Below, piece by piece: positions 1-8,284 of a stretch of 38,491 bases of DNA. The DNA lies in the NCBI RefSeq assembly GCF_016584665.1, contig NZ_BBJB01000102.1, positions 1 to 38,491 of the forward strand, read 5' to 3'. The translations under genes were made by a program, and so were the position numbers. Source of the stretch: Pseudanabaena sp. lw0831. Its GTDB lineage: Bacteria > Cyanobacteriota > Cyanobacteriia > Pseudanabaenales > Pseudanabaenaceae. The notes under the pieces are model-generated. The model was not told the DNA's origin. It did no database searches and was given only the letters and a program-made list of their open reading frames with translations. How positions within the stretch are numbered: position 1 is the first letter of the stretch; each line of letters begins with the position of its first letter.

Positions 1-244
1 TATTGCCTTTAAATTCGCTCTGTAGACTTTTTCAGGAAGCCCTAATTAAATCAAGTTTTAAAGCTTCAGAAATCCTCATGTTATTAGCAAATCTTGCGCC
101 AATAATATATGAGTATATGCATAACTACGATCACCCTTACGATTTTGCTAACCCCTGTGATAGGTCGAGAATTTCGCTGCCAACCTCAAGAATTGTCAAT
201 ACACATCATTGAGGTTGATCTTTTCCAATCTCCCATCTCATTTC
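1..244. other. Left-edge stretch with no supported gene
   Basis: An open frame of 69 codons runs through positions 3-212 on the plus strand, but it shows no recognisable domain, signal peptide or ribosome binding site. No umuC-like start is visible on the minus strand downstream of the UmuD-type gene that ends at 245. I see no palindrome or promoter worth naming here. Confidence 0.4.
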
Positions 245-1330
245 TTAGAGGGAATGAATTACATTGGTAACTACTCCCCAAATGTGTAAGTCGGTATTCT
301 CATCTATTTCAATAGGTCTGAAGGACTCATTTTCTGGCATTAGCCACAATTTGTTTTGATGATTACGAATACGTTTCACGGTTAGTTCGCCATTCACCAG
401 TGCAATTACCACTTGTCCGCTAGTGACCTCAATCGAGCGATCAACAATTAGCATGTCATTAGGATGAATTCCTGCATCTTTCATAGATTCACCAACAACA
501 CGGACGAGAAAGGTTGTATCAGGGTGCTTTACAAGATGACGATTTAGATCGATTTTGCCTTCAATGTAGTCTTCAGGGTAAGTAGGAAAACCTGCGGCAA
601 CAGGATTTAAATAGAGGGGAAGACGAAATCTAGATCTGAGTTCGGCTCCAAAGAGTTCGACTCCAAAGAGTCTGGCTCCACTGAGGTCGGCTCCACTGAG
701 GTCGGCTCCACTGAGGTCAGCTCCACTGAGGTCAGCTCCACTGAGGTCGGCTCCACTGAGGTCGGCTCCACTGAGGTCGGCTCCACTGAGATCGGCTCCA
801 CTGAGGTCGGCTTTCTTGACTAATTCATTCAGTTGACCAGAATTGTATAGATCTTGAATCGTAGCTAGTGCTTCTGGTGAACCTTTCAAAATAATCTTAA
901 TACTACCTTCTTGAATATCAACTATTTCCAGCGAAGCATCACCAGTGATTTTCTGTAGTTGCTTTACTAAGGCTTGAATTTTTGCCCGTGTTAAAGCATC
1001 AATAGGGAATGACCCTTCTATTACAAAAGCTGCCAAGCGAGGAGAAATAGTTTCGATATCTGCAATATTTTCAATCTGACTATTCTCAAATTTCATAGGA
1101 TTATCTTTCTCAACAATTTCTTCCCATTCAAGGTTCAAAGTTTTACAGATTTTTGTGAAGTAAGGATGATCAATTGGCTTTGTCCTACTAAAAAAGCTAC
1201 TAATTGTTGATCTAGAAAAACCCAGTCTTTTTTCCAGACCAGTTTTGTTTATTCCAAGATCGATTAATGCTTTCTCAGCACGCTCAATGCCCATTTTCGA
1301 TGCAATTAGCGATCTTGTCACTTTAGTCAT
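245..1330 (-). CDS. HTH - pentapeptide repeat - UmuD/LexA-type S24 autopeptidase fusion
   Basis: Probably a self-cleaving transcriptional regulator of 361 residues. Residues 1-70 form an XRE-like helix-turn-helix (core [11 protein letters not shown]) of the type seen at the N-terminus of cyanobacterial NACHT/NB-ARC proteins. Residues about 90-172 form a short alpha/beta module with the motif [11 protein letters not shown]. Nine identical ADLSG pentapeptides and three degenerate ones follow (174-233). The C-terminal 120 residues match UmuD closely in order and spacing: an Ala-Gly cleavage site (AAGFP, A246-G247), serine nucleophile S282 in GESM and general base K319 in TVKRI. The start chosen is ATG at 1330; an in-frame TTG lies at 1342. 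UmuD is normally about 140 residues with no DNA-binding domain and LexA has no pentapeptide spacer, so this architecture is unusual. No umuC is visible beside it. The domain calls are firm; the regulatory role is inferred. Confidence 0.85.
   Translation of the reverse strand: MTKVTRSLIASKMGIERAEKALIDLGINKTGLEKRLGFSRSTISSFFSRTKPIDHPYFTKICKTLNLEWEEIVEKDNPMKFENSQIENIADIETISPRLAAFVIEGSFPIDALTRAKIQALVKQLQKITGDASLEIVDIQEGSIKIILKGSPEALATIQDLYNSGQLNELVKKADLSGADLSGADLSGADLSGADLSGADLSGADLSGADLSGADLSGARLFGVELFGAELRSRFRLPLYLNPVAAGFPTYPEDYIEGKIDLNRHLVKHPDTTFLVRVVGESMKDAGIHPNDMLIVDRSIEVTSGQVVIALVNGELTVKRIRNHQNKLWLMPENESFRPIEIDENTDLHIWGVVTNVIHSL
677..811 (-). repeat. Nine identical-length 15-bp tandem repeats encoding ADLSG
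   Basis: Nine consecutive 15-bp units (plus-strand form ctccactgaggtcgg with rare single-base changes) encode nine ADLSG pentapeptides. Three diverged units continue to about 632. Because 15 bp is five codons, gain or loss of units keeps the reading frame. Confidence 0.95.
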
Positions 1331-1501
1331 TGCCTCACCCAACTACCTAACACCATTCTAAACAGATACAAACTCAAACACAACACCAAAATACCTAGAC
1401 CAAACTCATACATCTAAAACAAGCCAAAGTCATCCAGAGTCGTACCCTACTCAAACATTACTGGTTTTACATTAGCAACATACTGATTCAAGACTTTCAA
1501 C

Positions 1502-1666
1502 ATGGAAACTAAAGTAAATAACCAAGCAGCCATTTCAGTTCCCACAAATAGCAATAGCAGCACGAACCAACAACAGCAATTCTATTTTGACCCCTACAGT
1601 CCTTTTTGGATCTTAGTTGGCTTAGCTATTCTTTTTGGTCAAGTTAACCCAAAACGAAAAAAATAA
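1502..1666 (+). CDS. Small single-span membrane protein, 54 aa
   Basis: The ATG frame of 54 codons has a polar Asn/Gln/Ser-rich N-terminus, one hydrophobic segment at about residues 32-47 (PFWILVGLAILFGQV) and a basic tail ending KRKK. This fits a one-helix membrane protein with a basic C-terminus. I do not recognise the family. It is divergent from the HTH-UmuD fusion gene, with 171 bp between the two starts, and is followed within 5 bp by a strong hairpin shared with guaA. No clear Shine-Dalgarno sequence precedes the start. The terminator position and the amino-acid pattern support a real gene, but it could still be a chance frame. Confidence 0.55.
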   Translation: METKVNNQAAISVPTNSNSSTNQQQQFYFDPYSPFWILVGLAILFGQVNPKRKK

Positions 1667-1670
1667 CACC

Positions 1671-1712
1671 TTAAATATAAAGGGGACGCATTGCGCCCCC
1701 TTTATATTTAAA
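1671..1712. terminator. Bidirectional terminator between the 54-aa gene and guaA
   Basis: An AT-rich stem ending in GGGG/CCCC (ttaaatataaagggg at 1671-1685, its complement at 1697-1711) closes over an apex CGC-ATT-GCG. A/T tracts on both sides let it serve the converging plus- and minus-strand genes. Confidence 0.8.
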
Positions 1713-3386
1713 TTATTCCCATTCAATCGTGCCAGGAGGCTTAGATGTGATATCTAGCACCACACGATTGACACCTTCCACTTCATTGACAATACGATTG
1801 GAAATAGTTTCCAATAGATCGTAGGGAACTCTTGCCCAATCCGCAGTCATTCCATCCTCACTGGTGACAAGTCGCAAAACTACAGGATGAGAATAAGTAC
1901 GCTTGTCACCCATCACACCGACGCTGCGGACTGTGGGCAATAGCACGGCAAAGGCTTGCCAGAGATTATTGTATTGACCCGAACGATTGATTTCTTGGCG
2001 AACGATTAAGTCAGCATCGCGCAAAGTATTCAGGCGATCGCTAGTAATCTCACCGATAATCCTGATTGCCAAGCCAGGTCCGGGGAAAGGCTGGCGCTTC
2101 ACAATTTCTTCGGGAAGTCCAAGTGCTGTGCCGACCTTCCTCACTTCATCCTTAAACAACTTGCGAAGTGGTTCCACTAAAGTAAATCGCAGATTATCAG
2201 GTAACCCGCCCACATTGTGATGACTCTTGATTTTTACAGCAACACGTTTGCCAGTGACAGGATCGGCGTTAGTGTCAGCCGATTCAATTACATCTGGATA
2301 AAGAGTACCTTGAGCGAGGAAATCAAAAGGACCTAATCGCTGTGATTCTTCTTCAAAGACATTGATGAATTCACTACCGATTAACTTCCGTTTCTGCTCA
2401 GGTTCGGTAATCCCCTTAACTCTTTCAAGAAACCTTTCACGAGCATTGACATACACAACATTAATATGGAACTGCTCTTCAAAAAGCTTGACTAAACGCT
2501 CTGGCTCTAGCTTACGCATGAAGCCTTGATCGATAAACATGCAGGTGAGCTGATCGCCGATCGCCCTATGCAATAAGAAGGCAAGAGTTGAAGAATCTAC
2601 ACCGCCTGACAGGGCTAGCAGCACCCGTTTACCACCAACCTGAGCGCGAATTTCACGAATCGAATTTTCGATAAAGGCATCGGTCGTCCAACTTGGCTCG
2701 CATTTGCAAATGTGATAAACAAAATTACGTATCATCGCCATGCCACCTGCGGAATGTACGACCTCAGGATGGAACTGGACTCCATAAAGATTTTTTTTGT
2801 GATCGGCGATCGCGGCACAGGGAGTGTTCGCAGTGTGAGCTAAAATTTCAAATCCTTTAGGTAGCTCAACTACTGAATCACCATGACTCATCCACATGGT
2901 GATACCCGTATCTACATTAGTAAGCAAATCAGTGGGATCGTCAATTTGTAATTCGGCTTTGCCATATTCCCCATACTCAGCAAGTTCGACAGTGCCGCCG
3001 AGTTGCTTCGCCATCAGTTGCATTCCATAGCAAACACCTAAAATAGGTATGCCCAAATCAAAAATTTCAGGATCGCATTGAGGAGCACCCTCGTCATATA
3101 CAGAATTCGGTCCACCTGACAAGATGATCCCCTTAGGATTAAACTTCAACAGATCTTCGGCTGAGATATGGTAAGTTAGAACTTCAGAATAAACCTGTGT
3201 TTCACGGATACGTCGAGCAATTAGCTCTGAGTACTGAGAACCAAAATCAAGAATCGCAATCATTGAACGACTAGTTATATTATCTGTGGTACTGTCAGAA
3301 TCTGGGCTGGATGAATTTATACTAGATGAAAGCGCACCTTCAAGATTTAGTACGACATTCGACGATGTTGGAGGGGAAGAAACCAC
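1713..3386 (-). CDS. guaA: GMP synthase (glutamine-hydrolysing)
   Basis: Converts XMP to GMP using glutamine and ATP, the last step of de novo guanine nucleotide synthesis, in the cytosol. The class I glutamine amidotransferase domain carries C119 (GVCYGMQL) and H206/E208 (FHPE). The ATP pyrophosphatase domain has the PP-loop SGGVDSS at about 260-266. The C-terminal dimerisation domain ends in the canonical TIEWE. The full frame starts with GTG at 3386 and has a Ser-rich N-terminal extension of about 40 residues. An ATG at 3263 begins directly before IAILDFGSQ and is an alternative start. Cyanobacterial GuaA proteins commonly have a shorter extension, so the start is uncertain while the identity is not. 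Confidence 0.97.
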   Translation of the reverse strand: MVSSPPTSSNVVLNLEGALSSSINSSSPDSDSTTDNITSRSMIAILDFGSQYSELIARRIRETQVYSEVLTYHISAEDLLKFNPKGIILSGGPNSVYDEGAPQCDPEIFDLGIPILGVCYGMQLMAKQLGGTVELAEYGEYGKAELQIDDPTDLLTNVDTGITMWMSHGDSVVELPKGFEILAHTANTPCAAIADHKKNLYGVQFHPEVVHSAGGMAMIRNFVYHICKCEPSWTTDAFIENSIREIRAQVGGKRVLLALSGGVDSSTLAFLLHRAIGDQLTCMFIDQGFMRKLEPERLVKLFEEQFHINVVYVNARERFLERVKGITEPEQKRKLIGSEFINVFEEESQRLGPFDFLAQGTLYPDVIESADTNADPVTGKRVAVKIKSHHNVGGLPDNLRFTLVEPLRKLFKDEVRKVGTALGLPEEIVKRQPFPGPGLAIRIIGEITSDRLNTLRDADLIVRQEINRSGQYNNLWQAFAVLLPTVRSVGVMGDKRTYSHPVVLRLVTSEDGMTADWARVPYDLLETISNRIVNEVEGVNRVVLDITSKPPGTIEWE

Positions 3387-3477
3387 AGTAGATACCTCTA
3401 TCTTAATGAGATAGCATTTAATGCGATCGTAAGGCTTTCGGTAAGCCTATCGCTGCGAAAAAGTAGCTATTCCTACA

Positions 3478-4122
3478 ATGCTAGCAAAACGGTACGTACT
3501 TATGGTGAAAAAAATGCGTAAAAAAGTTATGCCTGCGATCGCATTGCTACCAATATTTGCTCTGCCAGTTTTTGTAGGTAGCAATCAAAATCTTATTTCT
3601 AGAAATTTTCTAACGCCTTCAGCAGAAGCAGTACAGTTACGCGATGGCAAAACCTATTTTGTGCAATTGCCAATGCTTTTGGGGGCGGAAACGACTGTAA
3701 ATCGCATCTATTCTCGAAATGCGACATACTACTTTGCGATCGCCTTACCGCAAAATATGGGAGAGCCATTACAAAAGCTAGAGATTTTTCAGACAGAAGG
3801 TTTTGATACCGTTGATTTTTACAGCAATGAAACAATTGCTTATTTGCAATCTCCATCAGGCGATCGAGTTGCTGTTTCCAGTAAAACTGAGGTTTTGCCA
3901 AGTCAAGATCGAGATCGCCAAAAAGTCACAATTACTTTTAACCCCCCAATTCCTGCGAATAATGAGCTTAACAGTAAGCTAGTAGTTGGACTTCGCCCTG
4001 TCCGCAATCCTCGCTATGATGGCGTTTATCTGTTTGGCGTGACCGCATCTCCTCAAGGCGATCGCCCAAATCCACAATTTCTTGGTTATGGCAGGTTAAG
4101 CTTTTACGATTCGCGCTACTAA
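3478..4122 (+). CDS. Secreted DUF2808 protein
   Basis: A 214-residue cyanobacterial DUF2808 family protein of unknown function. A basic start (KKMRKK) and hydrophobic segment form a signal peptide, probably cleaved near the sequence AEAVQL at about residue 50. The mature part has the family pattern: an opening VQLRDGKTYF, a central ATYYFAIALPQNMGEPL, then KVTITFNPP and a final YDGVYLFGVTASPQG. It probably acts in the periplasm or cell envelope. An internal ATG at 3502 is equally plausible and would give a more normal signal peptide length. It is divergent from guaA, with 91 bp between the starts, so the two genes share a short promoter region. Confidence 0.85.
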   Translation: MLAKRYVLMVKKMRKKVMPAIALLPIFALPVFVGSNQNLISRNFLTPSAEAVQLRDGKTYFVQLPMLLGAETTVNRIYSRNATYYFAIALPQNMGEPLQKLEIFQTEGFDTVDFYSNETIAYLQSPSGDRVAVSSKTEVLPSQDRDRQKVTITFNPPIPANNELNSKLVVGLRPVRNPRYDGVYLFGVTASPQGDRPNPQFLGYGRLSFYDSRY

Positions 4123-4243
4123 GGAATAGATCGGCAAAGCCCACTTATTTTTGGCGTTTTCATAAAATAACCCGTTGAGTGTTTTATGAAAAACATTGAC
4201 GCTTGCTATACACTATTGGGAGATATTAACTAGATATTTCACT

Positions 4244-4708
4244 ATGACCTTCACAACAGAATCGCCAATAACTCCTGTAGAAGCAGAATCTAGTTTTGCA
4301 CCACCGACTAATCACATTGTGCAAACGATCCAAACTGTCATTGCCAGTATGGATGCTGAAAATTCGGCTCTTGAAAACCAGACCGAGGATACGTGGAAAT
4401 TTCAATATGGCACTGTAGAAGTAGTTGTCAACATTACTGGAACTGAGCCTAACGATACCTTCACCGTCTTTTCGACAGTGCTTGCAGCACCATTCAAAGA
4501 CGAAGCAAAGATGACGCGCTGGCTTTTAGAAAAAAATGCTGCTGACACCTTTGAAGCTCGGTATGCGCTCCAGAACGATCAAGTGCTGGTGTTGTGTTCA
4601 CGCTCTGTTGAGGATCTTTCTCCTGCGGAAATCTCACGAATCATCACGATTGTGGCAGCGATCGCCGACGAAAATGATGAAGTATTAAAAGAAAATTTTG
4701 GCGTTTAG
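4244..4708 (+). CDS. YbjN-domain protein
   Basis: A 154-residue protein of the YbjN (type III secretion chaperone-like fold) family as found throughout cyanobacteria. After about 25 polar residues comes the alpha/beta domain, with a TWKFQYGTVEVVV strand, the turn MTRWLLEKNAAD and the characteristic end DLSPAEISRIITIVAAIADE. Members are usually soluble and of uncertain function; several are linked to stress or cell-motility phenotypes. The start is the ATG at 4244. The frame extends upstream to a TTG at 4196, but those residues do not look like part of the family. A hairpin ends the transcript just downstream. Confidence 0.8.
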   Translation: MTFTTESPITPVEAESSFAPPTNHIVQTIQTVIASMDAENSALENQTEDTWKFQYGTVEVVVNITGTEPNDTFTVFSTVLAAPFKDEAKMTRWLLEKNAADTFEARYALQNDQVLVLCSRSVEDLSPAEISRIITIVAAIADENDEVLKENFGV

Positions 4709-4720
4709 AACTATGTTTTA

Positions 4721-4751
4721 TTAAGAAAGCACCGTTTGCGTGCTTTCTTGT
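4721..4751 (+). terminator. Rho-independent terminator after the YbjN gene
   Basis: The 10-bp stem AAGAAAGCAC (4723-4732) pairs with GTGCTTTCTT (4740-4749) over a loop containing GTTTG. A T-rich run follows. It lies in front of the next gene's ATG at 4767. Confidence 0.75.
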
Positions 4752-4766
4752 CATTTTTATAAATTC

Positions 4767-5501
4767 ATGAACAAACTATGGGAGCTTCTTCCTTATTCTG
4801 AAATATCGGGAAAGCTACAAATGGCTCTTGATAATTCTTTGCTTGATCGCCATAGCCAAGATCCTCAAGCGCCATCTATTTTAAGGTTTTATCGCTGGAG
4901 TCCATCTGCGATTTCTTTAGGTTTTCATCAAAAGCAATATCCTAATCGCTGGAATGAGATCGCCCAAAAGCATAATCTCGATATCATTCGTCGGCCAAGT
5001 GGGGGGCGCGCTGTGCTCCATCAAGGAGATCTTACTTATGCATTGATCACCAGCGCTGATATTGGTGGGGAGCAAGTGGGTGAATTTGAAGATAATACCT
5101 TCGGCAGAAAGCGATCGCATCGTGAGATCTATGAATATATCAGCGGATTTCTAATTCAAGGTTTTGCCAAGTTGGGGGTCAGTCTAAGCTACGGAAAGGC
5201 AGGGCGTGGCTATATTCACAATCCCAGTTGTTTCTCCACAGCAACCAATGCGGATTTAGTAATAGCTGATGGTCGTAAACTGATCGGCAGCGCTCAAGTC
5301 TATCGGCATAATTCAGTTTTGCAACATGGATCGATCTCGATCAATCCAAATTACAAGTTACTAACAGAGCTATTTCAAGCAGAAGTTCCCATTGTTGGTT
5401 ACCAAGAACTTGCATGGAATAACCATAAAGACATAACAGCAAAACTTATAGATGTTCTATCTGAGTCGGCGCGAGATTACTTTCAGGCGGAGTTCTTGTA
5501 G
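4767..5501 (+). CDS. Lipoate/octanoate protein ligase family (LipM/LplA-like transferase)
   Basis: A 244-residue BPL/LPL-fold enzyme that should attach lipoyl or octanoyl groups to carrier proteins such as GcvH or E2 subunits. Visible motifs are [19 protein letters not shown] (about 75-93), the lysine-bearing [10 protein letters not shown] (K171) and QHGSI (187-191). C155 in NPSCF sits where LipM-type octanoyltransferases carry their catalytic cysteine, which favours LipM over an ATP-dependent LplA. The start is the ATG at 4767; the upstream in-frame GTG at 4740 lies inside the preceding terminator. Its last 45 bp overlap the end of rluE on the other strand. Confidence 0.85.
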   Translation: MNKLWELLPYSEISGKLQMALDNSLLDRHSQDPQAPSILRFYRWSPSAISLGFHQKQYPNRWNEIAQKHNLDIIRRPSGGRAVLHQGDLTYALITSADIGGEQVGEFEDNTFGRKRSHREIYEYISGFLIQGFAKLGVSLSYGKAGRGYIHNPSCFSTATNADLVIADGRKLIGSAQVYRHNSVLQHGSISINPNYKLLTELFQAEVPIVGYQELAWNNHKDITAKLIDVLSESARDYFQAEFL

Positions 5502-6059
5502 TTCTGGTTGAGTCAAATTTCGCCATTGTCCGACATGAAGATCTACCAAGCTTAAATGGGCGATCGCAACGCGCACTAGGCGCAAAGTGGGAAATCCTAC
5601 TGCTGCTGTCATTTTCCTAACTTGACGATTTTTTCCTTCTGTTAATTTTAGTTCCAGCCAAGCTGTGGGAATACTGGCTCGAAAGCGAATGGGCGGCTCT
5701 CGCTCTGGTAAATCTGGCTCAAAATCTAATAACTTAGCGATCGCAGGTTTAGTTCGATATCCTTGGAGCGTGACTCCATCGCGTAACTGCTGTAAGGATT
5801 CTTCTGTGGGAATTCTTTCTACCTGTACCCAATAGGTTCGTGAATGTTCAAACTGGGGATCGATTAAGCGATGCTTTAACTGCCCATCATTAGTCAGCAG
5901 TAATAATCCTTCGCTATCAAAATCCAATCTGCCTACTGAATACACTTCAGGGATGTCAATATATTCTTTTAACGTGGGGCGTGGGGATGCGCTGTCATCA
6001 GTAAACTGGCAGAGAACGCCATAGGGTTTATAGAAAAGAATATATTGGCGATCGCTCAT
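5457..6059 (-). CDS. rluE: 23S rRNA pseudouridine synthase, RluE type
   Basis: A 200-residue RsuA/RluE-family enzyme that isomerises a uridine in 23S rRNA (U2457 in the E. coli counterpart). The N-terminal segment [16 protein letters not shown], the catalytic loop [17 protein letters not shown] with D46, the RluE-typical [16 protein letters not shown] and [20 protein letters not shown] are all present. There is no S4 domain, as expected for RluE. The start is the ATG at 6059; the open frame upstream runs through a terminator and is not coding. Its 3' end overlaps the converging lipoate-transferase gene by 45 bp, so neither gene has a terminator hairpin between them. Confidence 0.93.
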   Translation of the reverse strand: MSDRQYILFYKPYGVLCQFTDDSASPRPTLKEYIDIPEVYSVGRLDFDSEGLLLLTNDGQLKHRLIDPQFEHSRTYWVQVERIPTEESLQQLRDGVTLQGYRTKPAIAKLLDFEPDLPEREPPIRFRASIPTAWLELKLTEGKNRQVRKMTAAVGFPTLRLVRVAIAHLSLVDLHVGQWRNLTQPELQELRLKVISRRLR

Positions 6060-6070
6060 AAATTTTTTTG

Positions 6071-6107
6071 AGAATAAAAAAGCTCGCGCTGCGAGCTTTT
6101 TTATTCT
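6071..6107 (-). terminator. Perfect 17-bp hairpin terminator of the CAP-domain gene
   Basis: Arms agaataaaaaagctcgc (6071-6087) and its exact complement (6091-6107) close over the 3-nt loop GCT. It lies 12 bp past the stop codon of the minus-strand CAP gene and before rluE. Confidence 0.85.
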
Positions 6108-6118
6108 ATAGCTATAAC

Positions 6119-6724
6119 CTAGCGCTGAGGTGTACCAAACACCTGTACCCAATAATGCCGATAGCGAGAGTTTGGGGCATTCTCATACCCAAAACCAATC
6201 TCAGTAAATTTGCTGTTGAGAATATTGGCGCGATGCCCAGAACTATTCATCCATTGCCGAATTGTTCCTTCGGGCGTGGCTTTACCAGCAGCAATATTTT
6301 CGCCTAAAGCAAAATATTTATAACCAGTCCCCTTAGCTCGATCTGCCATACTTGAACCATTCCGCCCCGTATGACTAAAATAGTTGTTTCTTGCCATATC
6401 TCCCGCATGGGACTGAGCTGCTCTCGTCAGTTGTGAAGATAGCTTCAGGGATGACAAACCTACTTTTTGGCGTTCTAAGTTAGTTAGTTTCAACAACTCA
6501 GTTTCAAAGCTGCCCCGATTAGTACTTTGACTTATATAGTGAAGCACAGAGGATTGTTTCCCCGCCTTCGGCGGGGAAACAATCCTCTCGTTACTACGAA
6601 TAGATTGTATTGGTGAAATTTGTTTTTGTTGTATGGCTAAAGAAGTCGCGTCTAAACTAGGCGCGATCGCGATTGCCCCCCCAAATGTCAAAAGGCTACA
6701 ACAGACTAAAAAAGTTGATTTCAT
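6119..6724 (-). CDS. Secreted CAP/SCP-domain protein (YkwD-like)
   Basis: A 201-residue exported protein. Residues 1-30 form a signal peptide ([19 protein letters not shown]), residues 30-70 are a low-complexity linker and residues about 72-200 a bacterial CAP domain. CAP landmarks are [48 protein letters not shown] and the closing YWVQVFG. The histidine and glutamate positions of the CAP cavity are kept. Bacterial CAP proteins are extracellular and their chemistry is poorly known. The linker codons for residues 46-59 are a perfect 41-bp palindrome (listed separately), an unusual insertion into a coding sequence. Confidence 0.9.
   Translation of the reverse strand: MKSTFLVCCSLLTFGGAIAIAPSLDATSLAIQQKQISPIQSIRSNERIVSPPKAGKQSSVLHYISQSTNRGSFETELLKLTNLERQKVGLSSLKLSSQLTRAAQSHAGDMARNNYFSHTGRNGSSMADRAKGTGYKYFALGENIAAGKATPEGTIRQWMNSSGHRANILNSKFTEIGFGYENAPNSRYRHYWVQVFGTPQR
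6548..6588. repeat. Perfect palindrome (19-bp arms) inside a coding sequence
   Basis: The left arm agaggattgtttccccgcc (6548-6566) and its exact complement (6570-6588) flank the 3-nt loop TTC. It is translated in frame as the linker of the CAP protein, giving [14 protein letters not shown]. Its form matches the intergenic hairpins of the window. Confidence 0.95.
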
Positions 6725-7042
6725 AAAATTTAGTTACGAAACTTGTGAATAAATACACTTGATTATTGACTTTACCTTCCTTTAAGGGTTCCCATATTAA
6801 AGACCTTAAATAACAGACTAAAAAATATTGAGTTTTAAAACTACTCCTTTCCTAATGAAGAATTAGAGGTGCGCGGCTAAACTTGAACAACCAATTAATC
6901 ACTAAGTAGCTAGGCATAATTAAAACCGAGAGTCAAAACCTGTGGCGCACGCGCAACGTACACCACAGGTTTTTGGGTTTTATATTTAATTGCACCTAGC
7001 TACTTAGCAAGGAAATATGCAAAAAATATTAGGTAGCTAGAA
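6725..7042. other. Divergent intergenic region of the CAP and EAL genes
   Basis: This 318-bp stretch contains no gene I can support. It holds the promoters of two divergent genes and, at 6902-7007, a long interrupted inverted repeat described separately. No clear -35/-10 pair stands out. Confidence 0.6.
6902..7007. repeat. Long interrupted hairpin upstream of the EAL gene
   Basis: The outer arms CTAAGTAGCTAGG (6902-6914) and CCTAGCTACTTAG (6995-7007) match exactly. The inner arms AAAACCTGTGG (6935-6945) and CCACAGGTTTT (6963-6973) also match, and AATTAAA and AACC blocks between them pair in register with small internal loops. The apex loop is 17 nt. It ends 36 bp before the EAL start codon and could be an RNA leader or a small non-autonomous element. 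Confidence 0.8.
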
Positions 7043-7801
7043 ATGACAGAAAATCAAGAATATAAAAAAATTGGTTGTGCTGAATGTACGACAGGTGCTG
7101 GTTTAGGATTTGACTTTACAATGGCATTCCAGCCAATTGTTAACACTACTACCAAAGAAATTTTTGCCCAAGAAGCTCTTGTCAGAGGGATGAATGACGA
7201 GCCTGCGGGCGATATCTTAGGACGAATCAATGATGAGAACCGCTATCGCTTTGATCAAGCTTGCCGAGTCAAAGCAGTTCAGTTAGGGGCAAAGCTAAAT
7301 ATTAAATCTTTTCTTAGTATTAATTTCTTGCCAAATGCGGTGTACCGTCCTGAATTATGTATTCGCACGACCCTTGAGGCCGCCGCAACCTTTGGGTTCC
7401 CTGTTGACCGTATCATCTTTGAGATTACGGAAGGAGAGAAAATCAAGGACCACGGGCATCTTCGGGAAATTATTCAGTACTATCGACAACAAGGTTTTTT
7501 AACAGCGATCGATGATTTTGGGGCTGGTTATTCAGGACTGAATTTATTAGCTGAGTTTCAAACAGATTTAGTCAAGTTAGATATGGGATTAATTCGCCAT
7601 ATCGATCAAAACAGAGGTCGCCAAGCGATCGTCAAGGGAATCGTACAAGTATGTAGTGAGTTAGAGATTAAGGTGATTGCTGAAGGTGTCGAGACCTATG
7701 AAGAGCTAAGTATTCTGCAATCTTTTGGGATTGATCTTTTTCAAGGTTATTACTTCGCCAAACCTAAGTTTCAAGGTATAGCGATTCTAAATAATTTATA
7801 G
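7043..7801 (+). CDS. Stand-alone EAL-domain c-di-GMP phosphodiesterase
   Basis: A 252-residue protein that is almost all EAL domain, predicted to hydrolyse cyclic di-GMP to pGpG. All signature elements are visible: E44-A45-L46 in QEALVRG, the asparagine of SINFLPNAVY, FEITEGEKI, the paired aspartates of IDDFGAGYSGLNLL, the lysine of VKLDMGLI, AEGVET and FQGYYFAKP. It should therefore be catalytically competent rather than a degenerate binding protein. The N-terminal 25 residues contain a short CAECTTG pair of cysteines but no sensor domain. The start is an ATG preceded by a weakly purine-rich stretch. No GGDEF partner is in the window. Confidence 0.92.
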   Translation: MTENQEYKKIGCAECTTGAGLGFDFTMAFQPIVNTTTKEIFAQEALVRGMNDEPAGDILGRINDENRYRFDQACRVKAVQLGAKLNIKSFLSINFLPNAVYRPELCIRTTLEAAATFGFPVDRIIFEITEGEKIKDHGHLREIIQYYRQQGFLTAIDDFGAGYSGLNLLAEFQTDLVKLDMGLIRHIDQNRGRQAIVKGIVQVCSELEIKVIAEGVETYEELSILQSFGIDLFQGYYFAKPKFQGIAILNNL

Positions 7802-7881
7802 ATTTATTAGGATCACAAAATTTTAGAATCTCATAAGTACCTCTGTACAATTAGATATAGACCAGACTCAAAATCTGAAAT

Positions 7882-7908
7882 GCCAACCTAGCAGGCGGTT
7901 CGGCTTTT
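7882..7908 (+). terminator. Weak terminator candidate after the EAL gene
   Basis: GCCAACC (7882-7888) can pair with GGTTCGGC (7897-7904) with one bulged base, followed by TTTT. It is the only stem with a T run downstream of the EAL gene. Confidence 0.4.
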
Positions 7909-8016
7909 GGATCTAGTCAATTAATTATGCAAAGTCGCTTATGAGATCGCGATCGCCCTTAATATAAATTGACATTCATACAATGTTTCAATATCGATAT
8001 ATCACTCTATTTATAG

Positions 8017-8271
8017 ATGACGATCCCCTTTCGTCAACTTAGTCTGAGATATCGAAAGATTAAAAAACATAGAATTCAAGTATTAAACATGATTCATCAA
8101 TTAGCAGTTCGCTTAGGTGTGTCGTGTGTGCTGCTCGCAACCTTGCCCCTCGCTACAGACGAAATAGTTAAGTATGTTCAAGCTCCTCATATCTTTTCAG
8201 GAATTGGGGCGATCGCCTCATGCGTTGGAGCCTGTGTGCCAGTTTTAACCCTATTCCGCAATTCTGACTAA
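8017..8271 (+). CDS. Hypothetical small membrane protein, 84 aa
   Basis: I do not recognise this frame. It has a basic N-terminus (RYRKIKKHR) and two hydrophobic segments, at about residues 29-47 (around VSCVLLATLPLA) and 59-80 (around GIGAIASCVGACVPVLTL), so it would be a two-helix membrane protein. An internal ATG at 8089 could also start translation just before the first helix. A perfect hairpin begins 15 bp after the stop and would terminate it. No operon partner is evident. Confidence 0.45.
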   Translation: MTIPFRQLSLRYRKIKKHRIQVLNMIHQLAVRLGVSCVLLATLPLATDEIVKYVQAPHIFSGIGAIASCVGACVPVLTLFRNSD

Positions 8272-8284
8272 GTCCATTTTTCTT

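Noticed and set aside
3-212. 69-codon open frame at the left edge
   Set aside because: No recognisable domain, no ribosome binding site, and no support from codon pattern; likely chance or a fragment of something outside the window.
607-801. Repetitive frame overlapping the pentapeptide region (EPTSV-type repeats)
   Set aside because: It is the shadow of the 15-bp repeats in another frame of the same strand.
677-811. The 15-bp repeats as a CRISPR-like array
   Set aside because: The units are directly adjoining without spacers and are translated as pentapeptides.
4196-4220. TTGACG followed by TATACA as a promoter for the YbjN gene
   Set aside because: The spacing between the two elements is about 5 bp, which cannot form a sigma-70-type promoter.
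7850-7910. tRNA-Leu-like anticodon arm (cagactcaaaatctg)
   Set aside because: No matching acceptor stem, and no T-arm of the ggttcgaatcc type follows, so it is not a tRNA gene; a terminator-like stem covers part of it.
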